In this document: one piece after another, positions 9,506 to 18,998 of the stretch
Layout: the number at the start of each line of letters is the position of its first letter
Numbering within the stretch: position 1 is the stretch's first letter
DNA from: Paracoccaceae bacterium
GTDB lineage: Bacteria; Pseudomonadota; Alphaproteobacteria; Rhodobacterales; Rhodobacteraceae
NCBI GenBank assembly: GCA_030066905.1
Contig: JASJAR010000007.1
Coordinates: forward strand, 1-64,000
Direction: 5' to 3'
DNA: 64,000 bases
Notes under the pieces: model-generated
What the model was told of the DNA's origin: nothing
The model's database searches: none
The model's input: only the letters and a program-made list of their open reading frames with translations
Translations under genes and position numbers: made by a program

Positions 9506-9730
9506 TCAATTGTCGCGGACACCGCGGACATGGTGGATCGGGTGGCTCGGCTGGCGGTTCACCCGCTCGGCCTCGGAGCGCAGCGTGCGCCGTGCAGCCA
9601 CGACATCGCCGCGGAATTCGGGAAGGTCGTAGCGCGCGGCGAACTTCTCCAGTTCGAGAAGAAGATCGTCGATCCAGCGCAGGCGCTCGCTCGGGAACTC
9701 GTCGACAGGGACCATCCTCGGCCACTCCAC
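9506..9730 (-). CDS. Small hypothetical protein
   Basis: This 74-residue soluble, charged protein is probably helical (SERLRWIDDLLLELEKFAAR). The first codon would be a GTG; an ATG five codons later (VPVDEF) is equally likely. Amino-acid use looks like a real gene of this genome rather than a chance frame. I recognise no family. Confidence 0.5.
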   Translation of the reverse strand: MEWPRMVPVDEFPSERLRWIDDLLLELEKFAARYDLPEFRGDVVAARRTLRSEAERVNRQPSHPIHHVRGVRDN

Positions 9731-9810
9731 TTGTTAACCTGAGCGCAATCTGGCCGGCCATTGCGGTGGATTCGGTCTCAGCCTGTGACATTTTGAGGGA
9801 AATTGTCTGT

Positions 9811-10005
9811 TTACGGTCTGGTGCCGTTGCCTTCCGCCGCCCCGGCGGCGTCGGATGCCTCCACGTCCGTCTCGCCGCCCTGCCGCACGAGTTCGCGGTT
9901 GAGAATCTCTTCGATGGCCTCTGCGGTGCCGGTGAACCCCGACGCCCGGGCGCGCAGCGCCGCGGCATGCAACCTCGTCAGAAAATCCCGATCGTCCGAC
10001 CCCAC
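9811..10005 (-). CDS. Small hypothetical protein, start uncertain
   Basis: The frame encodes a plausible helical segment (RDFLTRLHAAALRARASGFT and AEAIEEILNREL) with an acidic end. I place the start at a GTG preceded by GGGGGG. The frame stays open upstream to 10155, so a longer form is possible. No family is recognised, and it could be a fortuitous open frame. Confidence 0.4.
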   Translation of the reverse strand: MGSDDRDFLTRLHAAALRARASGFTGTAEAIEEILNRELVRQGGETDVEASDAAGAAEGNGTRP

Positions 10006-10108
10006 CGACGGCCCCCCGCTGCGGCAAAATGGCTGTGCTGCACCATAACATGCAGCCGCGGCTTGGGTTTTATTGATGAAGGGATCGGCTGAAAGCCGCC
10101 GAGGGGGG

Positions 10109-10300
10109 TCAGGTCGTGCTTTCGGCGCGGACCTTGGCGGACGGGCACCGGGCACCGGCGACCATCGCCGCGAGAACGCTCAGCGTGCCGACAGCCGACA
10201 GCGTTCCGAGGGCGAGGACAAGCCCACCCCCCGTCAGCGCCAGCGCCAGCGCGGCGAGGAAGCCGATCAACGTTCCGATGCCGAGATAGCCAAGGGCCAT
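10109..10300 (-). CDS. Small two-helix membrane protein
   Basis: The 63 residues consist mostly of two hydrophobic segments (LGIGTLIGFLAALALALTGG and LVLALGTLSAVGTLSVLAAM) and a short basic tail. A strong ribosome binding site (GGAGGA) lies four to five bases before the ATG, which argues that it is translated. Its function is unknown. Confidence 0.6.
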   Translation of the reverse strand: MALGYLGIGTLIGFLAALALALTGGGLVLALGTLSAVGTLSVLAAMVAGARCPSAKVRAESTT

Positions 10301-10385
10301 GCGTCCTCCATCGACGGTGGCGTGAAGCTAGGCTGCGATTATGGCGCGATTTGGGCAGCCGCGTGCCACCGGCGGGGCAGCGGTG

Positions 10386-12272
10386 TCAGGCGGCGCGCTC
10401 CCAGGGAATGGTGTAACTGCCCATGATTTTCTCCACGTCCCCCGCCTCGTCGGCACCGGCGTCGATTCGGGCCACCAAGCCGCGCACCTTATCCTCGACG
10501 ACCTCGGCGACCCGTGCCTTCAGACCGGCCTCGTCGAAGGCGTCGTCGAGCACCCTTGTAATCGCCCGCCGTCTCAGATCCGGCTTGAAGACCTTGCCGA
10601 CGGCGGTCTTCGGCAATTCGTCGAGCACCTCCACATGTTTCGGCACCGCCGCCTTTTCGGGAATGTTCTCGGCGGCGAAGCTGCGCAGCTCTTCTGCGGA
10701 GACGCTCGCGCCGCCCACAAGCTCGACATAGGCGCAGGGGAGTTCGCCGGCATAGGCGTCGGGCTGGCCGATGGCGCCCGACATCGCCACGGAGGGGTGT
10801 TTTACCAACGCCTCCTCGATCAGCGAGGGGTCGATGTTATGGCCCGAGCGGATGATGAGGTCCTTCGCCCGGCCGGTGATCCAGAGATAGCCGTCCTCGT
10901 CGATCCGGCCGAGGTCGCCGGTGCGCAGGTACACGTCGTAGTGAAAGAGGTTATGGTTCTTGTCTTCCTGGGTGTAGATCGAGCCCGGGTTGACGCCCGG
11001 GTTGGCCACGCAGATCTCGCCGATGTCGTTGGCGGGCATCTCGGCGACCCCGTCGTCGGAGGTATGCACGAGGATGCGCACATCCGTGTAGGGCAGCGGA
11101 ATGCCCACTGAGCCGATTTTCTTCGTGCCCTCGTAGGGGTTGCAGGACACAAGGCAGGTGGCCTCGGTCAGCCCGTAACCCTCCATGATCTCCACGCCGG
11201 TTGCCTCTTTGAAGCGCCGGAAAAGCTCCAGCGGCAGCGGGGCCGAGCCCGAGATCGCCGAGCGGACGGTGGATACGTCTGCATCGACCTTGCGTTGCAT
11301 CAGTGCAGCGACCGCCGTGGGCACGGTGATGATGAAGGTCGCCTTATGGCGTTCGATGAGTTTCCAGAAATTGTCGAACACCCCCTCGCCCCGGTACCCC
11401 TGCGGTGTGGGCAGAACGAGATGACCACCGCAGGCGAGCACCGCATTGGTGAGGATCTGCGCGGCGAAGACGTGAAAGAGCGGCAGCGGGCACATCAGGT
11501 TGTCGGTCTCGTCGAAGATTAGCGTGGAGGCGAGCCAGGCCTGATAGATCATCCCGTCGAACCGGTGCTTGGCGATCTTCGGCAGGCCGGTGGTGCCACC
11601 GGTATGAAAGAGCGCCGCAATGCGGTTGTCGGTGCCCGGCGTGAAGCTCAGCGTCGTCGGGCGTTTCTTCCGCTCGGCGTTGAAGTCGAGGACCTTGGCC
11701 TTGTGCGCCACGGGATTTTTCGGCCGGATCAGCCCCGCGATCCAGCTTTTCGGCGGCGACAGGTAGCGCAGGAGGTCGACCTCGAGGACCGTCTCGACAT
11801 TCGGAGCGAGCGCGATGGCCTTGGCCATCTTCTGGGCGACGTCGGTCTTGGGGAAGGATTTCAGCGTCACGACGACCTTGGCGTCCGTCTCTCTCAGGAT
11901 GCCGCCGATATGCTCGGGGTCGAGCAAGGGATTGATCGGGTTGACGACCCCGGCGATCGACCCCGCGATAAGGGTCAGGAAGGTCTCGGTGGCGTTCGGC
12001 AGGACGAAGGCCACGACATCGCTCTCGCCGATGCCGAGGTCGCGAAAAAGGTTGGCGGTACGGTGGACCTCGGCCTGAACCTCGGACCAAGTGAGCGTCT
12101 CGGCGGGGTCTTTCGGCCCGGAGGTGAGCTGGAAGGTCATCGCAGGGCGGTCGCCGTAACGTTCGGCCACGCGGGTGAGAAGCCCGTGGGTGGTGCGGGG
12201 AATGTCCCGGGTCTCCCAGGAGCCCTCGTCTTCGAGCGCCTTCACATCGGCGGGCGTCGCGAACCTGCGCAT
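10386..12272 (-). CDS. AMP-forming acyl-CoA synthetase
   Basis: This 628-residue ANL-superfamily enzyme would activate a carboxylic acid to its CoA thioester through an acyl-adenylate in the cytoplasm. The ATP-binding loop is HTGGTTGLPKIAKH. The adenylate-binding A5 motif is GYGLTEATC. The hinge and ribose-binding region is YLRTGDLGRIDEDGYLWITG followed by GRAKDLI. The C-terminal catalytic lysine lies in PKTAVGKVFKP. The overall pattern is that of the long FadD-like synthetases found in Rhodobacteraceae. Chain length and substrate cannot be read from sequence. A GAGGAGGAG ribosome binding site precedes the ATG. The ABC exporter gene lies upstream on the same strand, 87 bases away. Confidence 0.85.
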   Translation of the reverse strand: MRRFATPADVKALEDEGSWETRDIPRTTHGLLTRVAERYGDRPAMTFQLTSGPKDPAETLTWSEVQAEVHRTANLFRDLGIGESDVVAFVLPNATETFLTLIAGSIAGVVNPINPLLDPEHIGGILRETDAKVVVTLKSFPKTDVAQKMAKAIALAPNVETVLEVDLLRYLSPPKSWIAGLIRPKNPVAHKAKVLDFNAERKKRPTTLSFTPGTDNRIAALFHTGGTTGLPKIAKHRFDGMIYQAWLASTLIFDETDNLMCPLPLFHVFAAQILTNAVLACGGHLVLPTPQGYRGEGVFDNFWKLIERHKATFIITVPTAVAALMQRKVDADVSTVRSAISGSAPLPLELFRRFKEATGVEIMEGYGLTEATCLVSCNPYEGTKKIGSVGIPLPYTDVRILVHTSDDGVAEMPANDIGEICVANPGVNPGSIYTQEDKNHNLFHYDVYLRTGDLGRIDEDGYLWITGRAKDLIIRSGHNIDPSLIEEALVKHPSVAMSGAIGQPDAYAGELPCAYVELVGGASVSAEELRSFAAENIPEKAAVPKHVEVLDELPKTAVGKVFKPDLRRRAITRVLDDAFDEAGLKARVAEVVEDKVRGLVARIDAGADEAGDVEKIMGSYTIPWERAA

Positions 12273-12359
12273 GCGTCGTCTCTCCTCCTCATCCCTGCCG
12301 GTCTATGTCGTTCGCGAACGCGGTTTCGGCAAGCCGCGACGCTGCGTTACGGGGCCTGC

Positions 12360-14150
12360 TCACTCGGCGGCGAGGCCCTCGGTAAATTGCAGCCGTGCGA
12401 GACGCGCATAGAGCCCGCCCTGGCCCACAAGCTCATTGTGAGAGCCGGTGGCGACCACCTTGCCCGCCTCGAAGACGAGGATACGGTCGGCCTTCTTCAC
12501 GGTCGCGAGACGATGGGCGACGACGATGGTCGTGCGGTCGGCGGCGAGGCGTTCGACCGCCTCCTGCACCGCCCGCTCGCTTTCGGCGTCGAGCGCCGAC
12601 GTGGCTTCGTCGAGCAGAAGGATCGGCGCGTCGCGGAGGATCGCCCGGGCGATGGCGATGCGCTGTTTCTGGCCGCCCGAGAGCATCACGCCGCGTTCGC
12701 CGACATAGGAGTCGTAGCCGTTCGGGAGGCCCGCGAGAAACCCATGTGCGGCAGCGGCCTGTGCTGCGGCCTCGACCTCGCCGTCCGAGGCGTCGGGGCG
12801 CCCGAAACGGATGTTTTCCCGCGCGGTCGCGGCAAAGATCACCGGGTCCTGGGGCACCAGTGCGATGGACTGGCGGAACTCGGCGCGCCTGAGACCCTGA
12901 AGGTCCTGCCCGTCGATGGAGATCACCCCCGAGGTCGGGTCGTAGAACCTCTGAAGGAGCTGGATGACGGTGGTCTTTCCGGCCCCCGACGGGCCGACGA
13001 GGGCCACGGTCTCGCCCCGTTCGATGGCAAAGCTCACCCCGTCGAGTGCGGCGATCTCGGGGCGGGACGGATAGGTGAAGCGCACCTCGTCGAACGCCAC
13101 CCGTCCCTCCACCGGAGAGGCCAGCACCGCCGGGGCGGCGGGGTCGGTGACGCTGTCTTCGGCTTCGAGAAGCTCGACGAGCCGTTCGGTCGCCCCCGCG
13201 GCCCGCTGAAGCTCGCCCCAGATCTCCGACAGGGCACCGACCGAGCCGGCGACCATCACCGCGTAGATGACGAACTGGACGAGTTCGCCGACGGTCATCG
13301 CGTCGGCCCGGACGTCGCGCGCGCCGACCCAGAGCACCCCCACGATGCCCGAAAAGACCAGGGTGATGACGATGAAGGTCATGATCGCCCGTGTCCCGAT
13401 CCGCTTTCTGGCGGCGTCGAAGGACTTCTCGGTCACGCCGTCGAAGGCGTCCCGCGAGGCCATCTCGTGGGTGTTGGCCTGTACCGCCTGCACCGCGAGA
13501 AGCGCCTCGGAGGCGTTGCCCGAGGACGCCGCGATCCAGTCCTGGCTCTCGCGGCTGAGCGCGCGGAGCCGCCGGCCGAGCACGACGATGGGGACGATCA
13601 CGACCGGGACGAGGAGCAGCACCATGCCGGCGAGCTTCGGCGCGGTGAAAAAGAGCAGCACCAGCCCGCCTAGGAGGATGAGGATGTTGCGCAAGGCGAC
13701 CGAGATCGACGAGCCGATCACCGACAGGATGAGCGTGGTGTCGGTGGTGATCCGGCTCAGGACCTCGCCGGTCATGATGTTTTCGAAGAAGGCCGGGCTC
13801 ATCCGGATCATCCGGTCGAACACTGCCTTGCGGATGTCGGCCACCACCCGCTCGCCGAGCCGGGTGACGAGGTAGTATCGGAGGCCGGTGCCCGCCGCGA
13901 GGGCGAGGGCAATTGCGAGGGCGGCGAGGAAATAGCCGTCGAGAAGGGCCTCGGCCGAGGTTTCGAACCCGTCGACGACGCGCCGGACGGCGATGGGCAG
14001 CACCAGCGAGACCGCAGCCGTCGCGACGAGGGCAATGCCCGCGGCGAACAGCAGCAGCCGGTAGGGCAGCACAAACGGCCAGAGCGCGGCCAGCGCCCTG
14101 ACGTTCTTCGAGCGCGCCCGCTCTTCTTTCGAATACGGCGTGTCCGCCAA
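12360..14150 (-). CDS. ABC exporter half-transporter (membrane plus ATPase)
   Basis: This protein of about 596 residues has an N-terminal six-helix exporter domain (from about residue 25 to 320) and a C-terminal ATPase. Walker A is GPSGAGKTT, the signature is LSGGQKQR and Walker B is ILLLDEATSALD. This is the MsbA/BmrA architecture, so it probably works as a homodimer in the inner membrane exporting a lipid, drug or peptide. The frame stays open far upstream, but the protein-like part starts at a TTG at 14148-14150 with a strong GGAGGAGG nine bases before it. Rare TTG use is the only odd point. The cargo is unknown. Confidence 0.88.
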   Translation of the reverse strand: MADTPYSKEERARSKNVRALAALWPFVLPYRLLLFAAGIALVATAAVSLVLPIAVRRVVDGFETSAEALLDGYFLAALAIALALAAGTGLRYYLVTRLGERVVADIRKAVFDRMIRMSPAFFENIMTGEVLSRITTDTTLILSVIGSSISVALRNILILLGGLVLLFFTAPKLAGMVLLLVPVVIVPIVVLGRRLRALSRESQDWIAASSGNASEALLAVQAVQANTHEMASRDAFDGVTEKSFDAARKRIGTRAIMTFIVITLVFSGIVGVLWVGARDVRADAMTVGELVQFVIYAVMVAGSVGALSEIWGELQRAAGATERLVELLEAEDSVTDPAAPAVLASPVEGRVAFDEVRFTYPSRPEIAALDGVSFAIERGETVALVGPSGAGKTTVIQLLQRFYDPTSGVISIDGQDLQGLRRAEFRQSIALVPQDPVIFAATARENIRFGRPDASDGEVEAAAQAAAAHGFLAGLPNGYDSYVGERGVMLSGGQKQRIAIARAILRDAPILLLDEATSALDAESERAVQEAVERLAADRTTIVVAHRLATVKKADRILVFEAGKVVATGSHNELVGQGGLYARLARLQFTEGLAAE

Positions 14151-14416
14151 GGCCGTCGTCCTCCTCCGATTGGCGGGAAAATAGGCAGCCAAGCGAGAAG
14201 CCACAACCAGAGAGGCAGCGGCGTTCTGGATTGCCATCCGCATGCCCCCGCGCGCGTGGGGGATTGACCGGGCACGATAGCGTTGGGCGCACCGCCGGGG
14301 GCCGGCCGGCGGCGCGCGCGTATCTGCGGCCGACCAGACAGCCGTCCGACCTGACGAGGTCCGAGCTTTGCGGAGACCGGCAGTCGAGCGCTCAATGATA
14401 TGCGGGCGTTGATTCT
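14151..14416. other. Gene-free flank before dispersed repeat copy A
   Basis: No convincing gene is seen. The stretch separates the divergent ABC exporter and phosphate acyltransferase genes and must hold the exporter promoter. The rest of the 517-base gap (14417-14587) is a dispersed repeat. Confidence 0.4.
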
Positions 14417-14587
14417 GGCCTGAAGCGGCCGTTCGGGTGTTGCTCCGGCAGCCCTTGGCGAAACACGCCCCGGACCCGATCCGGGGCCCCGATCCACCGG
14501 AGTGCCAAGTCGATCGAGGTCCCGGGTCAAGCCCGGGACGGGAGGGCCTTGGGATCGGGGCGGACAACCCAACGTCCGCTCCAGGCC
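14417..14587 (+). repeat. Dispersed palindromic element, copy A
   Basis: The terminal inverted repeats are GGCCTGAAGCGGCCGTT at the left and, read inward on the other strand, GGCCTGGAGCGGACGTT at the right. Inside are two hairpins, CCCCGGA-CCCGA-TCCGGGG and GTCCCGGG-TCAAG-CCCGGGAC, separated by the conserved CGATCCACCGGAGTGCCAAG. No open reading frame is present. The copy lies in the divergent spacer between the ABC exporter and the acyltransferase. Confidence 0.88.
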
Positions 14588-14667
14588 AAGAGCCGCCCCT
14601 CGACTACCCCCGGGCCCTGGTCCGTTTGCGCCTTGCTGGGCTCCACGCGGGATGCTCAATTGTGCCC

Positions 14668-15600
14668 ATGGCCGATCCCTTCCCGTTCCTGTCTCCGATG
14701 ACGCCACGGACCCCGCAATCGCTCCTCGACCGGGCGCGGGGTCTCCACACGCCCCGGGTAGCCCTCGTCAATGCCGGTGCGGCGATGCCGCTGCGGGGCA
14801 TGCGCGAGGCCGCCGAACACGGGCTCGCCGAACCGATCCTGATCGGCAATACCGCCAAGATCGAGGCCGCCGCCGAGGAGATCGGCTACGACATCTCGGG
14901 CCTGCGCGTCATCCATGCTCCGCGCGCCGCCGCCTCCCATGAGGCCGCGCGACTGGCCCGCGAGGGCGAGGTTGACGCGATCATGAAAGGCCAGGTCCAT
15001 ACCTCCGTCTTTCTCAAGGGGCTGCTGCCGTCGGCGGCGGGGCTCAGGGACAAGGGCACCCGTTGCGCCCATGTCTTCCACATCACCGCACCCCACTCGG
15101 AACGCCCGCTTTTGTTGACCGATGCCGCGCTCAACGTGAACCCCGACGTGCAGACCCGAATGACCTGCCTGTCGCTGGCGGTAGAGCTCGCCCGGAAGCT
15201 CGACATCCCGCGTCCCCGGGCTGCGCTTCTCGCGGCGACCGAAGACGCGATTCCGACCATCCCGAACACGATGGAAGCGGCGGCCATCGAGCATTGGGCG
15301 CGCGGGGCCCTGCCCCATGCCGATGTCGCGGGGCCGATCGCGCTCGATCTCATCTGGTCGAAGGCGGCCGCGGAGGTGAAGGATTACCACAGCCCCGTGG
15401 CCGGCGATGCCGACATCGTCGTTGCGCCGAACATCACCACAGGCAACGCCGTCTTCAAGCTGATGGTACTCGGTATGGGCTGCTGTGCCGGCGGCATCGT
15501 TCTTGGCGCGAAGGTGCCGTTTTTGTTGACGTCGCGGTCGCAGGACGCGCCCGCCCGGCTGGCCTCCGCCGCGCTCAGCGCCATCGTCGCGCCGCGGTGA
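14668..15600 (+). CDS. Phosphate acetyl/butyryltransferase
   Basis: The protein of about 310 residues belongs to the Pta/Ptb family, which interconverts acyl-CoA and acyl phosphate. Recognisable family segments are EGEVDAIMKGQVHTSVFLKG in the first half and TGNAVFKLMVLGMGCCAGG near the end. It lacks the long N-terminal regulatory part of enterobacterial Pta and resembles the short catalytic form. The next gene, eight bases downstream, encodes acetate kinase, so the pair would make ATP and acetate (or another acid) from acyl-CoA, or run in reverse. The start at 14668 is uncertain; 14698 is an alternative. Confidence 0.85.
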   Translation: MADPFPFLSPMTPRTPQSLLDRARGLHTPRVALVNAGAAMPLRGMREAAEHGLAEPILIGNTAKIEAAAEEIGYDISGLRVIHAPRAAASHEAARLAREGEVDAIMKGQVHTSVFLKGLLPSAAGLRDKGTRCAHVFHITAPHSERPLLLTDAALNVNPDVQTRMTCLSLAVELARKLDIPRPRAALLAATEDAIPTIPNTMEAAAIEHWARGALPHADVAGPIALDLIWSKAAAEVKDYHSPVAGDADIVVAPNITTGNAVFKLMVLGMGCCAGGIVLGAKVPFLLTSRSQDAPARLASAALSAIVAPR

Positions 15601-15607
15601 GAGGCGG

Positions 15608-16669
15608 ATGATCCTCATTGTCAACGCGGGGTCGTCGTCGATCAAGATCGAGCTCTTCGACGCCGATCTCGCCTCGCTTCTGACCGGGGCGGTCGCGGGG
15701 ATCGGGGGGGCTGGGACACTGGCCTTCGACGATGCCTCCGAACCGGTGGAGGCGCCGGACCACGGGGCCGCACTCGACCGTCTGCTGGCGGGGCTGGCGC
15801 GGCGGGGCTTCGGCGCGCCCGATCTGGCGGCCGCGGGCCACCGCATCGTCCATGGCGGTGCCGCGCTCACCGCCCCGGCGCGGCTGACGCGGGCGGTGCT
15901 CGCCGAGATCGAAGGATGCATCCCCCTCGCCCCGCTCCACAACCCCCACAACCTCGCTGCGATCCGCGCGCTCGCCGAGCGGGCGCCGAGCCTGCCGCAA
16001 TTCGGCTCCTTCGACACGGGCTTTCACGCAACAAACGCGGAGGTGGAGACGGCCTATGCACTGCCGCGGGCGCTCCGCGCCCAGGGCATCCGGCGCTACG
16101 GGTTTCACGGGCTCTCCTATGCCGGGATGGTCGAGGGGTTCGGCGCCGACCTGCCGGACCGCCTGCTCGCCTTCCATCTCGGCGGCGGCGCCTCGCTCTG
16201 CGCGATCCGCAAGGGAGCGAGCGTGGCCACCTCGATGGGCTACTCCCCGCTCGACGGGCTGACCATGGCGACGCGGTCGGGCGCGATCGACGCGATGGCC
16301 GTCCTCCGGCTGGCCGAGGACAACGGGATCGACGGTGCGGCGCGGCTTCTCAACCGCGACAGCGGGCTGAAGGGCCTCGCGGGCACCGGCGACATGGAAG
16401 CCCTGCTCGGTCGGGACGATCCCGAGGCCCGGTTCGCGGTCGCGCATTTCTGCTACTGGGCCGCGCGACACGGGGCGTCGGCGGTGGCGGCGATGGGCGG
16501 GGTCGACGCGCTCGCCTTCACCGGCGGCATCGGCGAGAACGCTCCGGCGATCCGCGACCGTATCACGACGCATCTTGCATTCCTCGGCCCGCTGCCCGTT
16601 CATGTCGTCCCGGCGGACGAGGAACGCCAGATCGCCCGCGACGCGCTGCGGCTCCTCAGAGCATCTTGA
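15608..16669 (+). CDS. ackA: Acetate kinase (acetokinase family)
   Basis: This 353-residue enzyme would transfer phosphate between acyl phosphate and ADP. The N-terminal signature is ILIVNAGSSSIKIELFD. The catalytic region contains SFDTGFHAT, RRYGFHGLSY and HLGGGASLCAI. The adenosine-binding end contains FTGGIGENAPAIR. It is somewhat shorter than the roughly 400 residues of enterobacterial AckA. It lies eight bases after the phosphate acyltransferase and is probably translated from the same mRNA. Its last 14 bases overlap the convergent aldo/keto reductase gene. Confidence 0.92.
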   Translation: MILIVNAGSSSIKIELFDADLASLLTGAVAGIGGAGTLAFDDASEPVEAPDHGAALDRLLAGLARRGFGAPDLAAAGHRIVHGGAALTAPARLTRAVLAEIEGCIPLAPLHNPHNLAAIRALAERAPSLPQFGSFDTGFHATNAEVETAYALPRALRAQGIRRYGFHGLSYAGMVEGFGADLPDRLLAFHLGGGASLCAIRKGASVATSMGYSPLDGLTMATRSGAIDAMAVLRLAEDNGIDGAARLLNRDSGLKGLAGTGDMEALLGRDDPEARFAVAHFCYWAARHGASAVAAMGGVDALAFTGGIGENAPAIRDRITTHLAFLGPLPVHVVPADEERQIARDALRLLRAS

Positions 16670-17486
16670 AGACCGAGGGGTCGGGGCCGGTGCGCACGCC
16701 CACATCGAGTGCGGCGATGGCCGCCATCTCCGCCTCGGTGAGGTCGAAGTCGAACAGGTCGAGGTTCTCGGCCTGCCGGGCGGGGTTCACCGAACGCGGG
16801 ATCACCGCCGTGCCGTTCTGGATATGCCAGCGGAGCACGACCTGGGCGGGGCTCTTCCCGGCCCGGCGCGCCGCCGAGGCAACCGCCTCCGCCTCGAAGG
16901 TCTGACCCTGGCCGAGCGGTGTCCAGGCCTGGGTGACGATGCCGTGGCGGGCATTTGCGGCGCGGAGTTCGGGCTGAGCGAGCCTCGGGTGGCATTCGAT
17001 CTGGTTCAGCACCGGAACCTCGCCGGTCTCGCCGATGATCCGCTCGAGGTGGTCGACGTTGAAATTCGACACGCCGATGGAGCGCATGAGCCCTTCGTCG
17101 CGCATCTCGATGAAGGCTTTCCACGTCTCGACATAGAGGTCCTGGCTCGGCACAGGCCAGTGGATGAGCACCAGATCGAGCCGGTCGAGCCCGATGGTCT
17201 TCAGACTGCGCTCGACCGAGGCCCGGGCCTTCGTCGCGCCGTGCTCGTTGTTCCAGACCTTGGTGGTGACGAAGACCTCCTCGCGGGGAAGGCCCGAGCG
17301 CCGGAGACCTTCCCCGAGCCCGGCCTCGTTCATGTAGAGATAGGCCCCGTCGATCAGGCGGTAACCTGTCTTCAGCGCGCTTGCCACGGCGTCGGCGGCG
17401 ATCTCGGGGGGCACTTTCCAGATGCCGAAGCCGACTTGCGGGATGGAATTGCCGTCGTTGAACGGCAGGTGGGGGATGTCGGTCAT
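16656..17486 (-). CDS. Aldo/keto reductase
   Basis: This NADPH-dependent reductase of about 276 residues is of the AKR3/AKR5-like bacterial type. The family signature around the catalytic tyrosine is YRLIDGAYLYMNEAGLGEGL, where the usual order D-(A/T)-A-x-x-Y is DGAYLYMNE. The catalytic lysine is in VTTKVWN and the histidine in LVLIHWPVP. The cofactor-binding end contains AVIPRSVNPARQAENL. I start at the ATG before TDIPHLPFNDG; the upstream extension contains a low-complexity GGGCAT run and is not protein-like. It overlaps ackA tail to tail. The substrate may be a sugar aldehyde or keto compound, by inference from the neighbourhood. Confidence 0.85.
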   Translation of the reverse strand: MTDIPHLPFNDGNSIPQVGFGIWKVPPEIAADAVASALKTGYRLIDGAYLYMNEAGLGEGLRRSGLPREEVFVTTKVWNNEHGATKARASVERSLKTIGLDRLDLVLIHWPVPSQDLYVETWKAFIEMRDEGLMRSIGVSNFNVDHLERIIGETGEVPVLNQIECHPRLAQPELRAANARHGIVTQAWTPLGQGQTFEAEAVASAARRAGKSPAQVVLRWHIQNGTAVIPRSVNPARQAENLDLFDFDLTEAEMAAIAALDVGVRTGPDPSVFKML

Positions 17487-17584
17487 CGCTCTGGTCTCCG
17501 GTGCTGCGGGCATGGGCATGGGCATGGCTATGGGCAATTTGCGGCGCGGTGACAACGGGGCCTCTGGCGGGACGCGGTGGGTTT

Positions 17585-17757
17585 TGGCCTTGAGGGGACG
17601 TTCATGCTGCACACCCCAAATCTAGGGCCCCACGTCCCGGGCTTGACCCGGGACCCCGATAGGCTTGGCACTCCGGTGGATCGAGGCCCCGGATCGGGTC
17701 CGGGGCGTGTTTCGCCAAGGGTTGCCGTAGCAAAACCCGGACGCCCACTTAAGGCCA
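17585..17757 (-). repeat. Dispersed palindromic element, copy B (inverted orientation)
   Basis: The same element as copy A lies in the opposite direction. The left end is TGGCCTTGAGGGGACGTT and the right end reads inward as TGGCCTTAAGTGGGCGT. The CCCGGG hairpin comes first (17634-17654) and the CCCCGGA/TCCGGGG hairpin second. It fills about half of the 336-base spacer between the divergent aldo/keto reductase and oxidoreductase genes. Confidence 0.87.
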
Positions 17758-17822
17758 AGTTACGCTCGAATTGCGCTCCCCCTCGGTCATCGCCTCCGCT
17801 AGGGTTCCGGCCGGGGGGTATC

Positions 17823-18863
17823 ATGCCGAGGACATGCCGCATCGCCATCGCCGGCTACGGGCTTGTCGGCCGTCGCCATGCCGCGGCGATGGCCGAAGGC
17901 GCGGCCGTCGCGCTGGCCGGCGTGATCGAGCCGGATGCGGCGGCCCGGGCCGAGGCGGCAGAGCTCGGCGTGCGCTGCTTTGAGGATCTCACGGGCTTTC
18001 TCGGCACCGGAGCGGCCGACGGGCTCATCCTTGCCACGCCCAATACCCGCCACGCCGATGGGGCGCTCGCGGCCATCGACCGGGGCCTGCCGGTGCTCAT
18101 CGAAAAACCCATCGCCACCGATACGGCCGAGGCCAGGGCCATCGTCGCCGCCGCCGACGCTGCCGGCGTGCCGGTGCTCGTCGGCCACCATCGCCGCCAC
18201 AACCCGCTCATCGCCGCGGCCAAGGAGGCCATCGACGCCGGCGAGATCGGCGCCATCCGCGCGGTGCAGGCCACCTCATGGTTCTACAAGCCCGACAGCT
18301 ATTTCGATGCCGCCGACTGGCGCAAACGCCCCGGCGCGGGGCCCCTCGCGGTGAACCTCATTCACGACATCGACCTTCTGCGCCATCTCTGCGGCGAAAT
18401 CGCCAGCGTCCAGGCGGTGGCCCGACGGTCGCGGCGGGGGTACGATAACGAAGACATCGCCGGGGCCCTCCTCGAATTCGACAGCGGTGCCGTCGGGACG
18501 ATCACCGTCTCCGACAGCATCGTCGCCCCCTGGAGCTGGGAGCTCACGGCGGGGGAATACCCGGTCTATCCCGTCACCGGGCAGAGCTTTTGCCAGATCG
18601 GCGGCTCCCACGGTGCGCTGTCGCTGCCCGACCTGAGGCTCTGGAGCTACGGAAGCGGCGACCGCGACTGGTGGGCGCCGATTACACCGAAAACCCTCGC
18701 CTATACCCCCGCCGACCCGCTCGTCGCCCAGATCGGCCATTTCGCCGAGGTCATTGCGGGCCGTTCACCGCCGCTCGTGCCGGCGGGCGAAGGGCTCATG
18801 AGCCTCGCCGCGATCGAGGCCATCGCGCGCTCGGCGAGGACCGGCGCATCCGTCACGCTGTGA
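17823..18863 (+). CDS. Gfo/Idh/MocA family oxidoreductase
   Basis: This 346-residue NAD(P)-dependent dehydrogenase has a Rossmann nucleotide-binding start (IAIAGYGLVGRRHAAAM), the family EKP motif (LIEKPIATD) and the substrate-side segment NLIHDIDLLRHL with its conserved histidine and aspartate. Family members oxidise sugars, inositols or sugar acids. It is the first gene of a block leading into the TRAP transporter (135 bases away) and an AroE-like dehydrogenase, so it probably acts on the imported compound. There is no clear ribosome binding site beyond GGGGG. Confidence 0.85.
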   Translation: MPRTCRIAIAGYGLVGRRHAAAMAEGAAVALAGVIEPDAAARAEAAELGVRCFEDLTGFLGTGAADGLILATPNTRHADGALAAIDRGLPVLIEKPIATDTAEARAIVAAADAAGVPVLVGHHRRHNPLIAAAKEAIDAGEIGAIRAVQATSWFYKPDSYFDAADWRKRPGAGPLAVNLIHDIDLLRHLCGEIASVQAVARRSRRGYDNEDIAGALLEFDSGAVGTITVSDSIVAPWSWELTAGEYPVYPVTGQSFCQIGGSHGALSLPDLRLWSYGSGDRDWWAPITPKTLAYTPADPLVAQIGHFAEVIAGRSPPLVPAGEGLMSLAAIEAIARSARTGASVTL

Positions 18864-18998
18864 GCCCAACACCTGCACAGGAATGCAGAACCGACAAGAA
18901 ATCCCTGATATCCGACGATTAATCTTGAACGCCGCCCCGATCCACGCATGATCGCGGATGGGAGAGACAAACCAAAAAAGACCCTCAGGGAGGACCAC

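Noticed and set aside
11565..13673. Plus-strand frame of about 700 codons opposite acyl-CoA synthetase and ABC exporter
   Set aside because: Both minus-strand genes have canonical motifs and ribosome binding sites; the frame is antisense shadow.
17508..17536. GGGCAT short tandem run upstream of the aldo/keto reductase
   Set aside because: A simple-sequence tract just outside the chosen start; possible phase variation but too few units to support a claim.
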